Shown here piece after piece: positions 54,587-62,247 of a stretch of DNA of 64,000 bases (within the stretch, counting starts at the first letter, position 1; each line of letters opens with the position of its first letter). The notes beneath the pieces were generated by a model. It was not told the origin of the DNA. It ran no database searches and saw nothing but the letters and a program-made list of their open reading frames with translations. Source of the stretch: Flavobacterium gelidicaeli (lineage in GTDB: Bacteria > Bacteroidota > Bacteroidia > Flavobacteriales > Flavobacteriaceae); the NCBI RefSeq assembly GCF_013294005.1, contig NZ_JABSNK010000001.1:496001-560000 (forward strand). The letters run 5' to 3'. A program made the position numbers and the translations under genes.

Positions 54587-55045
54587 TTAAGATCTGGGCT
54601 TATTAAGTCCGCGATCATAGAGCACAATACTTCCTGCAACAGAAACATTCAAGCTTTTCTCTGACTTAAATTTAACCAAATAATGGCATTTTTCGATCGC
54701 TTTTTTCGAAAGTCCGTTATCCTCAGCACCTAGAAGATAAACACAACGTCGTGGATGTTCAAAGGTTTCTAAATCTACCGCTGTATCATCAAGCTCTACC
54801 CCTACTAAACGAGCACCTTTGGGCAGATTTTTATAGAAATCTTCAAAGGTATCATAATGAAAATACGGAATCGATTTTACGGCATTGTGCGTATCACTCG
54901 ACTGTTTTGCATAGCGGTTCCCAATCGTAAAAATATAGCTAGCACCTAAGTTTTGAGCCGTGCGCCATAGCACCCCTAAATTTTCAGGAGTTTTTCCGTT
55001 TTGTATGCCTATCCCGAAATACTCGGTTATAAAATTATCATTCAT
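54587..55045 (-). CDS. SpoU/TrmH-family RNA 2'-O-methyltransferase
   Basis: 152 residues from ATG 55045; five codons more are open upstream to an ATG that is less likely. SPOUT knot motifs are all present: GKTPENLGVLWRTAQNLGA (motif 1 with N and R), VYLLGAEDNGLSKKAIEKC (motif 2) and SLNVSVAGSIVLYDR (motif 3). There is no N-terminal substrate-binding domain, as in the short TrmL-like group. It 2'-O-methylates a tRNA or rRNA nucleotide using SAM; the target is unknown. Probably one operon with the TlpA-like gene. Confidence 0.9.
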   Translation of the reverse strand: MNDNFITEYFGIGIQNGKTPENLGVLWRTAQNLGASYIFTIGNRYAKQSSDTHNAVKSIPYFHYDTFEDFYKNLPKGARLVGVELDDTAVDLETFEHPRRCVYLLGAEDNGLSKKAIEKCHYLVKFKSEKSLNVSVAGSIVLYDRGLNKPRS

Positions 55046-55244
55046 GCTGCAAAAATACAAACTGTTGGCTGGTTTTTCAAGTTTTTAGAATGATTTACAC
55101 TACAAAACTATTATTGCGGTCAAAATCTTCTTAGGGGTAAAATAAAATTGAGCAGGAGATCTTACTTTATTCGTTACATTATTAATTAAATTAAAATACT
55201 TAATGTCTAGTACTTAAAAAAAACTACAGGATTATTATATAAGA

Positions 55245-55278
55245 AATGCCCCAAATAGTATCTAACTTTTTGGAGCAT
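55245..55278 (-). terminator. Weak terminator downstream of the deaminase locus
   Basis: AATGCCCCAAA (55245-55255) and TTTGGAGCAT (55269-55278) pair with a G-T; the minus strand continues with a broken T-rich stretch. It lies 37 nt after the 67-residue ORF. Confidence 0.45.
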
Positions 55279-55314
55279 CTTCAATTTGATTGGATTTTTT
55301 TTATCTAAAAAACA

Positions 55315-55518
55315 TTAAAAACTTTTTGTGTGCTTTAAAACATAATTTATTAGTTCTAACTCAGTACTTTTTTTTATTTTCTCTATTTCTTCTTTAAACG
55401 AGATCACTTTGCAATTATTTTCTATAGTAGAATTCGAAAAATCACTTTCATTTAATTCAAAATCCATTTTGAACTGTGTGAAATATTTATTTTTTTTTAT
55501 TGTGATATCATCTTTCAT
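55315..55518 (-). CDS. Small protein downstream of the dCTP deaminase (67 aa)
   Basis: 67 residues, acidic and lysine-rich, with no membrane segment. A predicted strand part (KYFTQFKMDFELNESDF) is followed by a helix (KEEIEKIKKSTELELINYVLKH). It starts 23 nt after the deaminase stop on the same strand and ends before a hairpin, so it should be co-transcribed. No family recognised. It may be a partner or regulator of the deaminase, or unrelated cargo of the same insertion. The short length leaves some doubt that it is translated. Confidence 0.55.
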   Translation of the reverse strand: MKDDITIKKNKYFTQFKMDFELNESDFSNSTIENNCKVISFKEEIEKIKKSTELELINYVLKHTKSF

Positions 55519-55541
55519 ATAATTTGAATAAAATTAGAAAA

Positions 55542-57104
55542 TCATTTAGACCTTAAAGTATGAACAGCTTGCTGCTCTAATGTTGATAAAGCTTGTAAAG
55601 ATTTAGCTTTCTTAGGTTTAATATTTTTTAAATTCTTTTTAATTAATTTTCCATTATCTTTTCTTTCGGCAAAGTTAGTAAAAAATAATAAATAATTACG
55701 AGGAGCTACACCATCAAACATTAAAATCTTAACTCTGTCTGATATATTCTCGTTTTCTGTCATGGCATCACTATGTAGTGTTAAACATAAACTTTTAACA
55801 TAGGGCTCAATATAATAAACTTCTTTAATACCTGCTGCAATAATGTGTCTTGCACAATTGTGACAAGGATATGTAGTACAAAAAAGCTTACCATTAATCA
55901 TTCTTGTACCTGTTATTTGACTACCCTGAATAATTGCATGCATTTCAGCATGAACACTACGCGAAAATTCTATTAGATCTTTGACTTTACTATTTCGTAA
56001 ATTAAATTTAATTTTACTTATTAAATCTTCTTGAATAGTTACACCATCTTTTTGAAAAATATCTTTCAACTCAACATCTGTAATTAGAGAATCTACAATA
56101 TTGTCAACTAATTTATCTTTTTGAGTATCATTACTACAAAAACCCTTGTTGAAACATCTATTATCAATTGTTGTATTTGATGTATACAAGTTACCTCCAT
56201 ACTTAGGTACATCATTCCACCCTGTTGATAGAATATTGCTATTTTCATCAACTATGCAAGCACCAACTTGCCTTGATAAGCAAGCCGAATTTCCAGCTGC
56301 AGATTTTGCGTAATACATTGACTGTTCCTCAACAGTGGGTGTTATAATCGCACTTTCAAAAATTAAATCAAAAAACCTTTTAACTTTAATATCAGTAGCA
56401 GCTTTATTACTTTCTGAAATCCTCATAAAGAAGTCACCATCTACAAATGTACCTCTAACATTTTGTCCGTGCTTGAAATTTTGTTTATCATCAATTTCAA
56501 TAATATTTTCAATTTCATCTTTCTTAAACCCCTTCTCTAACAAATTTGCTTTCCTATCGTCAATGGGTGAAAAAATACTTATCTGATAAAAATTTTCTGT
56601 ATAAACTTTTCTAAATAGATCTAATTCTTCCTTAGATTTAATTGAATCGATAATATAACATTTTCTCCTAGATGTAAAATCCTCAGCTGTAGGTGTTTTG
56701 GCCCCTTTATCTTTTACCTCAGCAAGCCTCTCTAAATGAATTTTTTGAATAGTTTTTTCTGCTAAATGCGAATTATTGAATTTTTCTCTAATTGAATTTC
56801 CTCTCTCAATTTTGTGATAATATTGGTTATAAACTTTTGTTTTACCAACTTGTTCTTCTAGTAGAGTTTCTTCTGAATCTTCAATAAAATCGCTTAACTT
56901 TATTCGTTCTACTGTATAGCCGTAGTTAATTTTAATAATGTTTTCTATACTTTCTAATGCCGCCTCTTTTATAGATCCAATTGGTGAACAAATACCAATG
57001 AATAATTCTTCAGTCAAAGTTTTATCCACTTTATCGATTGTATCTGACTTCTTTAGTGACTTTTTTATACTTTCGTCAAATTCTGTTAATTTTAATGCTT
57101 CCAT
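55542..57104 (-). CDS. Anti-phage dCTP deaminase, AvcD-like
   Basis: 520 residues. N-terminal P-loop NTPase-like domain starting LFIGICSPIGSIKEAALESI (34-53, a degenerate Walker A) and running to about 240; C-terminal cytidine/dCMP deaminase domain with SRQVGACIVDENSNILSTGW, GWNDVPKYGG, zinc ligands H385-A-E387 in SVHAEMHAI, and P-C414-H-N-C417. A cysteine-bearing insert (RCFNKGFCSND) lies between, as in dCMP deaminases. This fused plan is that of the phage-defence deaminases described in E. coli and Vibrio (AvcD), which deplete dCTP during infection. No phage nucleotide operon surrounds it. It sits between housekeeping genes with a long leader and a small ORF behind it. Confidence 0.87.
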   Translation of the reverse strand: MEALKLTEFDESIKKSLKKSDTIDKVDKTLTEELFIGICSPIGSIKEAALESIENIIKINYGYTVERIKLSDFIEDSEETLLEEQVGKTKVYNQYYHKIERGNSIREKFNNSHLAEKTIQKIHLERLAEVKDKGAKTPTAEDFTSRRKCYIIDSIKSKEELDLFRKVYTENFYQISIFSPIDDRKANLLEKGFKKDEIENIIEIDDKQNFKHGQNVRGTFVDGDFFMRISESNKAATDIKVKRFFDLIFESAIITPTVEEQSMYYAKSAAGNSACLSRQVGACIVDENSNILSTGWNDVPKYGGNLYTSNTTIDNRCFNKGFCSNDTQKDKLVDNIVDSLITDVELKDIFQKDGVTIQEDLISKIKFNLRNSKVKDLIEFSRSVHAEMHAIIQGSQITGTRMINGKLFCTTYPCHNCARHIIAAGIKEVYYIEPYVKSLCLTLHSDAMTENENISDRVKILMFDGVAPRNYLLFFTNFAERKDNGKLIKKNLKNIKPKKAKSLQALSTLEQQAVHTLRSK

Positions 57105-57231
57105 TTAATGATTTTATTACTATTGCACCCACAATTATTGTTCTCTTATTGATAGTTCTTAAAATCCATAAAGAAAATAAAATAATTTTTCATTTTAAAA
57201 TGGATTAAAATTATTAGAACGTTCAAATATA
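57105..57231 (-). promoter_or_regulatory. Promoter and long structured leader of the dCTP deaminase
   Basis: Minus-strand TATATTTG (57231-57224), exact TAnnTTTG, lies about 120 nt before the start codon, so the leader is about 110 nt, longer than other leaders in this window. Within it, 57159-57169 (TTAAAATCCAT) and 57200-57210 (ATGGATTAAAA) pair at 9 of 11 positions. In the Vibrio avcID system a small RNA upstream of avcD inhibits the deaminase; this leader is a candidate counterpart, unproven. Confidence 0.4.
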
Positions 57232-57297
57232 GAGTTAATTTAAATATATCTTACTTAATTTAATTCTAAAACAAAAACTGGCTCATAATTCCACTAC

Positions 57298-57382
57298 TGC
57301 CTAGCCCAGATAGTAGCGGCATCCTTTTACTTTTTTTCTTTAAAAAAGTAAAAGATAGAGCGGAAAGCTGGAAATAGCTCCA
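57298..57382. repeat. Intergenic flavobacterial repeat with long hairpin
   Basis: GC-richer block in an AT-rich gap: GCCTAGCCCAGATAGTAGCGG, shortened here, leads into a perfect 13-bp hairpin CTTTTACTTTTTT / AAAAAAGTAAAAG, followed by GATAGAGCGGAAAGCTGG and AAATAGCTCC. From memory very similar blocks recur between genes in Flavobacterium. No ORF. The rest of the 57105-57496 gap holds the deaminase leader and the asnS promoter. Confidence 0.7.
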
Positions 57383-57444
57383 AAAAAACAACATTGTCTA
57401 TCTTGATTGCTTGCTTACTGCAATGACAATTAAAACAAATGAAT

Positions 57445-57452
57445 TATATTTG
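57445..57452 (+). promoter_or_regulatory. -7 element of asnS
   Basis: TATATTTG, exact TAnnTTTG, 44 nt before the ATG at 57497. It supports that start over the upstream GTG at 57467. Confidence 0.5.
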
Positions 57453-57496
57453 CAGTTAGAACACGAGTGAATTTTAAAATCAACTATACACATATA

Positions 57497-58933
57497 ATGA
57501 GACATACAAAAGTTAAAGACTTACTAAACAGCACCAAGACGCTTCATGAAGTAAATGCAAAAGGATGGGTGAGAACTTTTAGAAACAATCAATTTATTGC
57601 TTTGAACGATGGCTCGACGATTGATAATATACAATGTGTAGTCGATTTTGAGAATACTCCTGATGAAACCTTAAAGAGAATTACGACTGGTGCTGCGATA
57701 TCTGTTACTGGAACTTTGGTAGAAAGCAAAGGTGCGGGACAAAAATTTGAAATTCAAGTTGCAAAACTAGAGATTCTTGGAGACTCAGATGCGGAGAAAT
57801 TCCCGATACAACCTAAGAACAAGCCTAGTCTTGACTTCTTGCGTGAAAATGCACATTTACGTGTGCGTACGAATATGTTTGGAGCGATTATGCGTGTGCG
57901 TTCAGTACTATCTTACGCGGTGCACAGTTATTTTCAGAAGAAAGGTTTTGTGTATGTGAACACACCTATCATCACGGGATCTGACGCTGAGGGTGCCGGA
58001 GAAATGTTTAAAGTTACGGCTTTGCCATTTGACGGAACTCCTAGAAAAGAAGACGGAAAAGTTGATTATAGAGAAGATTTCTTTGGTAAGGAAACTAATT
58101 TGACTGTTTCGGGACAACTGGAAGGAGAGACTTTTGCGATGGCATTGGGTCAGATTTATACGTTTGGACCTACGTTTAGAGCAGAGAACTCGAATACTTC
58201 GCGTCACCTTGCTGAGTTCTGGATGATTGAGCCAGAGGTTGCTTTTAATGATTTGAATGATAATATGGATCTTGCTGAAGATTTTATCAAATATGTAATT
58301 GAATACACATTGAATAAATGTGAAGATGATATTAAATTTTTAGATCAAAGATTGTTTGACGAAGAAAAGACGAAACCAATGGCTGAACGTAGCGAAATGA
58401 ATCTTCTAGAAAAATTGCATTTCGTTCGTGATAACAACTTCAAACGTGTTTCATACACAGAGGCAATTGACATTTTGAGAGATTGCACGCCTAATAAAAA
58501 GAAAAAATTCAACTACATCATTAACGAATGGGGTGCTGACTTACAATCAGAACACGAGCGTTACTTGGTAGAAAAACACTTTAAATGTCCGGTGATCTTG
58601 TTTGATTACCCAGCAAATATCAAAGCATTTTACATGCGCTTGAACGAAGACGGAAAAACAGTTCGTGCAATGGATATCTTATTCCCTGGAATTGGAGAAA
58701 TTGTAGGAGGTTCTCAAAGAGAGGAACGTTTTGATGTTTTGGTCGAAAAAATGAAAGCCTTAGGAATTGATGAAGAAGAATTGTGGTGGTATTTAGATAC
58801 CCGTAGATTTGGATCAGCAGTACACTCTGGTTTCGGATTAGGATTTGAGAGATTGGTACTATTTGTAACTGGAATGACAAACATACGTGACGTAATTCCT
58901 TTTCCAAGAACACCTATGAATGCGGAGTTTTAA
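57497..58933 (+). CDS. asnS: Asparaginyl-tRNA synthetase
   Basis: 478 residues from ATG 57497 ([10 protein letters not shown]). N-terminal OB-fold anticodon-binding domain (about 10-105), then class II core: motif 1 region [35 protein letters not shown] typical of AsnRS, motif 2 [21 protein letters not shown] (split), and motif 3 [15 protein letters not shown]. The GSDAEGAGE segment separates it from AspRS. It charges tRNA-Asn directly, so this organism need not use the amidotransferase route for asparagine. Terminator follows. Confidence 0.97.
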   Translation: MRHTKVKDLLNSTKTLHEVNAKGWVRTFRNNQFIALNDGSTIDNIQCVVDFENTPDETLKRITTGAAISVTGTLVESKGAGQKFEIQVAKLEILGDSDAEKFPIQPKNKPSLDFLRENAHLRVRTNMFGAIMRVRSVLSYAVHSYFQKKGFVYVNTPIITGSDAEGAGEMFKVTALPFDGTPRKEDGKVDYREDFFGKETNLTVSGQLEGETFAMALGQIYTFGPTFRAENSNTSRHLAEFWMIEPEVAFNDLNDNMDLAEDFIKYVIEYTLNKCEDDIKFLDQRLFDEEKTKPMAERSEMNLLEKLHFVRDNNFKRVSYTEAIDILRDCTPNKKKKFNYIINEWGADLQSEHERYLVEKHFKCPVILFDYPANIKAFYMRLNEDGKTVRAMDILFPGIGEIVGGSQREERFDVLVEKMKALGIDEEELWWYLDTRRFGSAVHSGFGLGFERLVLFVTGMTNIRDVIPFPRTPMNAEF

Positions 58934-58936
58934 AAA

Positions 58937-58964
58937 AAAGTTTCAAAGCTGCAAAGTCGCTAAG
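58937..58964. repeat. Octamer-like tandem repeat after asnS
   Basis: AAAGTTTCAAAGCTGC, AAAGTCGC, TAAG: a degenerate form of the CAAAGTTG octamer repeat seen before leuS at 38764. A further relative, TTTGCAACTTAGTAACTCAG, lies before rpoN at 59096-59115. Confidence 0.5.
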
Positions 58965-58991
58965 ATTTTAAGTTTTATAAATTTGTTTAAA

Positions 58992-59032
58992 GTTTAAAGT
59001 TGTTTAAAACGTGAGCAACTTTAAACCTTTTT
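58992..59032 (+). terminator. Terminator after asnS
   Basis: GTTTAAAGTTG (58992-59002) and CAACTTTAAAC (59016-59026) pair perfectly and are followed by CTTTTT. Confidence 0.75.
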
Positions 59033-59091
59033 AAACAACTTTTCTAGTTAATAAAATAAATAATTATAATTCGTCAACACACGTTACTTAG

Positions 59092-59099
59092 TAGCTTTG
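59092..59099 (+). promoter_or_regulatory. -7 element of rpoN
   Basis: TAGCTTTG, exact TAnnTTTG. It overlaps the in-frame TTG at 59097, so that codon cannot be the start and the ATG at 59127 is chosen, giving a 27-nt spacing. Confidence 0.52.
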
Positions 59100-59126
59100 C
59101 AACTTAGTAACTCAGTCACTTTTTTT

Positions 59127-60593
59127 ATGCTAAAGCAATTCTTAAATTTAAAATTATCACAGAAATTATCTCCACAGCAAATCCAGCTGATGAAGTTAAT
59201 TCAATTGCCTACGCAAGCCTTTGAGCAACGTTTACTGGAAGAAATGAATGAAAACCCAGCTCTAGAAGCGGGTAAGGAGGAAGATGATTACGAGAATGAC
59301 GATTTTGAAAACGACGAATTCGAAGATTATGATGAAGGCGATTCAGAAAGAATTGAAGCAGACGACATTAATATCGATGAGTATTTGAGTGATGATGACT
59401 CGCCTGATTATAAAACACAAGCTAATAATTATAGTGATGATGATGAAGAACGCGAATCGCCTCTTGCCTCTCCTATTAGTTTTCACCAAGATTTAATCAA
59501 TCAGCTAAATACATTTATTCTAGATGATCAAGAACGTGAAATTGCCGAATTCTTAGTAGGAAGTATTGATGATATGGGTTACATACGTCGCAGTATTCCT
59601 GATATTGTTGATGATATGGCTTTTACACAAGCAATCTATACCGATGAGGAAATGGTCGAAAGAATGCTGCATGTAATTCATGAACTAGAGCCATCAGGTG
59701 TGGGAGCACGCGATCTACAAGAATGTTTATTGCTGCAGTTGAAGCATAAAACACCGTCTGAATATATTGACTTGGCTACTGATATTATCGAAAACCAATT
59801 TGATGCCTTCACAAAAAAGCATTACGATAAATTATTACAGAAATATGGTGTCTCTAACGAGCAATTAAAGAAAGCGGTTCACGAAATAGAGCGATTGAAT
59901 CCAAAACCTGGTGGAGCCTTTACTGGAAACAATAAAGTTACCGAAAATGTAGTCCCTGATTTTGCTATTCGAATAGTTGAAGGCGAACTGGAATTAACCC
60001 TTAATGGAAGAAATGCACCAAGCCTTCATGTCTCTAAAGACTACCAAGAAATGATGCAAACCTATAAAGTGTCTACTGATAAATCAGGTCCGCAAAAAGA
60101 TGCAGTACAATTTATCAAGCAAAAATTAGATTCGGCTAAGTGGTTTATTGATGCGATACGCCAGCGTCAAGAGACGTTGTTTGTTACCATGAATGCTATT
60201 ATGCATTATCAAGAAGAGTATTTTCTAGAAGGAGACGAAACCAAATTAAAACCAATGATCTTAAAAGACATTGCCGATATGGTAGGATTAGACATCTCAA
60301 CCATTTCTAGGGTTGCCAATAGTAAGTATGTAGAAACACCTTATGGAACTAAATTAATCAAGGAATTTTTCTCAGAAGCAATGAAGAACGATCAAGGTGA
60401 AGATGTTTCTACACTCGAAATCAAGAAAATATTGCAAAATATAATCGAAGAAGAAGACAAGAAAAAACCTCATCCAGATGATCAGTTAGCTGAATTATTA
60501 AAGGAAAAAGGGTATCCTATTGCTAGAAGAACCATTGCTAAATATAGAGAGCAACTCGATATTCCGGTAGCTAGAATGAGGAAGAAGATTTAA
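59127..60593 (+). CDS. rpoN: RNA polymerase sigma-54 factor
   Basis: 488 residues from ATG 59127. Region I at 1-45 is glutamine/leucine-rich (LSQKLSPQQIQLMKLIQLPT) and contacts enhancer-binding proteins; region II (about 46-125) is very acidic (EEDDYENDDFENDEFEDYDE); then the core-binding domain (about 125-290), a DNA-binding part with DIADMVGLDISTISRVANSK and KYVETPYGTKLIKEFFS, and the RpoN box ARRTIAKYRE near the C-terminus. It directs transcription from -24/-12 promoters. No dedicated activator gene is in the window. Confidence 0.96.
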   Translation: MLKQFLNLKLSQKLSPQQIQLMKLIQLPTQAFEQRLLEEMNENPALEAGKEEDDYENDDFENDEFEDYDEGDSERIEADDINIDEYLSDDDSPDYKTQANNYSDDDEERESPLASPISFHQDLINQLNTFILDDQEREIAEFLVGSIDDMGYIRRSIPDIVDDMAFTQAIYTDEEMVERMLHVIHELEPSGVGARDLQECLLLQLKHKTPSEYIDLATDIIENQFDAFTKKHYDKLLQKYGVSNEQLKKAVHEIERLNPKPGGAFTGNNKVTENVVPDFAIRIVEGELELTLNGRNAPSLHVSKDYQEMMQTYKVSTDKSGPQKDAVQFIKQKLDSAKWFIDAIRQRQETLFVTMNAIMHYQEEYFLEGDETKLKPMILKDIADMVGLDISTISRVANSKYVETPYGTKLIKEFFSEAMKNDQGEDVSTLEIKKILQNIIEEEDKKKPHPDDQLAELLKEKGYPIARRTIAKYREQLDIPVARMRKKI

Positions 60594-60616
60594 GAATGAC
60601 GATTTTTATTGAACAC

Positions 60617-60661
60617 AAAAAAAGGACTAAATAAATTATATTATTTGGTCCTTTTTATTTT
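60617..60661. terminator. Terminator between rpoN and the toxin gene
   Basis: AAAAAAAGGACTAAATAA and TTATTTGGTCCTTTTT form a long stem with A and T runs. Its right arm overlaps the toxin stop codon at 60641, so it serves both convergent transcripts. Confidence 0.8.
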
Positions 60662-60958
60662 AACGGGGTTTTGTTTGCAATTGAACACATCCCAAATTTC
60701 TATTTGATTTTTATTTGTGTTGATCCAATAAATAACTTTATAATCCTTACTAATTAAAACCCTGAACACTCTAGATCTATCTAACAGTAAATCCTCAACC
60801 TTGCCTAAATAAGGATGATTGCTGAGTAACTTGACTTCGTTAGTTATATCATTAATTGTATTTTTTGCAACAAGTATGGTAGCATTAGTTTTAAGAAATT
60901 CATAAATGAGTTGAAGTTCTATTTTAGCAAAGTCTGTCCAATAAACTTTTAATTCCAT
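60641..60958 (-). CDS. RelE/ParE-family toxin
   Basis: 105 residues. RelE/ParE fold: start VYWTDFAKIELQLIYEFL (the A-x2-E/D-L-x2-I-Y-x-F-L helix), LLSNHPYLGKVEDLL, then FRVLISKDYKVIYWINTNKNQIEIWDVF with the typical V-x-Y-x-I and last-strand pattern. RelE members cut mRNA on the ribosome and ParE members poison gyrase; the sequence does not decide which. The start overlaps the antitoxin gene by 10 nt. Confidence 0.87.
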   Translation of the reverse strand: MELKVYWTDFAKIELQLIYEFLKTNATILVAKNTINDITNEVKLLSNHPYLGKVEDLLLDRSRVFRVLISKDYKVIYWINTNKNQIEIWDVFNCKQNPVKIKRTK

Positions 60959-61191
60959 TTTTCTATTGCATCCAAAAAGTCCTCCATCTCAGTCAGTTTT
61001 CCCTTATTGGAGTCTTCTTCTGATTGGTCTATTCTTCTATTTAATTCTGAAATAGTCATCGAATTTAATTCTGTATTTTTAAAAGCAGTATTTTTATTTT
61101 TCAGCAAGTTTTCAAATCGAGAAATAAGCTCCTCACTTTCAATAGAAAGAAATTCCTGAACAAACGATATTTTTCGACTTTGTAAATCCAT
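60949..61191 (-). CDS. Antitoxin of the RelE/ParE pair
   Basis: 80 residues, mostly helical and acidic. The N-terminal part (KISFVQEFLSIESEELISRFENLL) and the C-terminal MTISELNRRIDQSEEDSNKGKLTE are typical of the short Bacteroidetes antitoxins paired with RelE/ParE toxins, where the C-terminal part wraps the toxin. A DNA-binding domain is not obvious. It lies first in the operon, as antitoxins usually do. Two overlapping -7 elements, TAATTTTG and TAACTTTG, lie at 61224-61209 on the minus strand. Confidence 0.8.
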   Translation of the reverse strand: MDLQSRKISFVQEFLSIESEELISRFENLLKNKNTAFKNTELNSMTISELNRRIDQSEEDSNKGKLTEMEDFLDAIEKWN

Positions 61192-61208
61192 TCCAATTAA
61201 TTTTAAAT

Positions 61209-61224
61209 CAAAGTTACAAAATTA
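61209..61224 (-). promoter_or_regulatory. Tandem -7 elements of the toxin-antitoxin operon
   Basis: Minus strand TAATTTTG (61224-61217) directly followed by TAACTTTG (61216-61209); both match TAnnTTTG. The start codon is 17 nt downstream of the second. Confidence 0.45.
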
Positions 61225-61334
61225 AAATCACCTTAAGATGTAAGTGCTTCTAAAAGTGAGATATAATCATTTATGGATTCAAATTGACTTTGGAGTAAAT
61301 CACAAATAGCTCAAAATAACTTCATGTTAAAATC

Positions 61335-61367
61335 AAAAAACCCTTTCTGAGTATCAGAAAGGGTTTT
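61335..61367 (-). terminator. Terminator after tdk
   Basis: AAAACCCTTTCTGA (61337-61350), loop GTA, TCAGAAAGGGTTTT (61354-61367): a perfect 14-bp stem, with a T tail on the minus strand. Confidence 0.9.
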
Positions 61368-61370
61368 GAA

Positions 61371-62006
61371 TTATATAGAATCTTTTTTCGTATTGTCTCC
61401 CTCTCCTTTGGAGAGGGCTGGGGAGAGGACCTCACGCATCGCATGATAATAAGCAGCTCTACTTAACGGCTCATACTCTTCCGTTTCACCAAGCATTACT
61501 AATTTATCGTTATCGGTTTTTCTAAAACTGTAATTAGCAAGATTTCCTGTTCGCGTGCATACTGCGTGCACTTTAGTAACATATTCGGCTGTAGCCATTA
61601 GTGCAGGCATGGGTCCGAAAGGGTTTCCTTTAAAATCCATATCTAATCCAGCTACAATAACACGAATACCTTGATTAGCAAGATCGTTACAAATTTTCAC
61701 TATCTCGTCATCAAAAAACTGCGCTTCATCAATCCCAACCACATCACACCCTTGTGCTAGAATGGCAATATTAGCCGCGGCTGGAACTGGTGTAGAGCGA
61801 ATTTCATTGGCATCATGAGAAACCACCATTTCGTCATGATAACGCGTATCTACTTCAGGTTTAAAAATCTCTACCTTCTGTTTAGCAAATTGCGCTCTTT
61901 TAAGACGACGTATTAATTCTTCGGTTTTACCCGAAAACATCGAACCGCAGATGACTTCAATCCAACCAAATTGCTCTTTATGATTTACTGTATTTTCGAG
62001 AAACAT
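61371..62006 (-). CDS. tdk: Thymidine kinase
   Basis: 211 residues. Type II thymidine kinase: P-loop GSMFSGKT (21-28), lid region [12 protein letters not shown], catalytic [29 protein letters not shown] and the lasso part [18 protein letters not shown], where one of the usual cysteine pairs is missing. It phosphorylates thymidine in the salvage route. The last about 16 residues ([19 protein letters not shown], in part) are encoded by a GC-rich palindrome, 61396-61427, foreign to the family; the enzymatic core is complete. Confidence 0.95.
   Translation of the reverse strand: MFLENTVNHKEQFGWIEVICGSMFSGKTEELIRRLKRAQFAKQKVEIFKPEVDTRYHDEMVVSHDANEIRSTPVPAAANIAILAQGCDVVGIDEAQFFDDEIVKICNDLANQGIRVIVAGLDMDFKGNPFGPMPALMATAEYVTKVHAVCTRTGNLANYSFRKTDNDKLVMLGETEEYEPLSRAAYYHAMREVLSPALSKGEGDNTKKDSI
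61396..61427. repeat. Palindromic repeat within the tdk 3' end
   Basis: CCCTCTCC TTT GGAGAGGG stem-loop followed by CTGGGGAGAGG. The same plan (stem-loop of two C-rich/G-rich arms, then a GG-A/T-GGGGA tail) ends the DUF559 element in leuS at 37829-37858. Both copies are inside coding regions and kept in frame. Confidence 0.65.
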
Positions 62007-62247
62007 TTTGTATTTTTCTAACTTAAAAAATGAATAGTTTTTATTACTTTGTAATGTAATAATTCGGCTTAAGATTTTATACTTTTACACTGTCTCAAAA
62101 GTAGAAAATTTTTATCAATTCGAGGATTCACGAGCGGTTAATTAAAAAATTAAATCTGCCTGCTAATTCCTTCGTTATCATTAATAAGCATTTAAGCTAC
62201 ATTTTTAAACAAATAAAACACGCCATACATACAATAATTTAAAGGTT
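62007..62247. other. Divergent intergenic region
   Basis: About 240 AT-rich bases between divergent tdk and the 378-residue gene. Apart from AT-rich tracts I see no exact -7 element, RNA or repeat. Confidence 0.4.

Noticed and set aside
53779..54648. Longer start of the TlpA-like protein at 54648
   Set aside because: The extra 31 residues overlap the methyltransferase gene and place the signal peptide internally; ATG 54555 gives a proper signal peptide.
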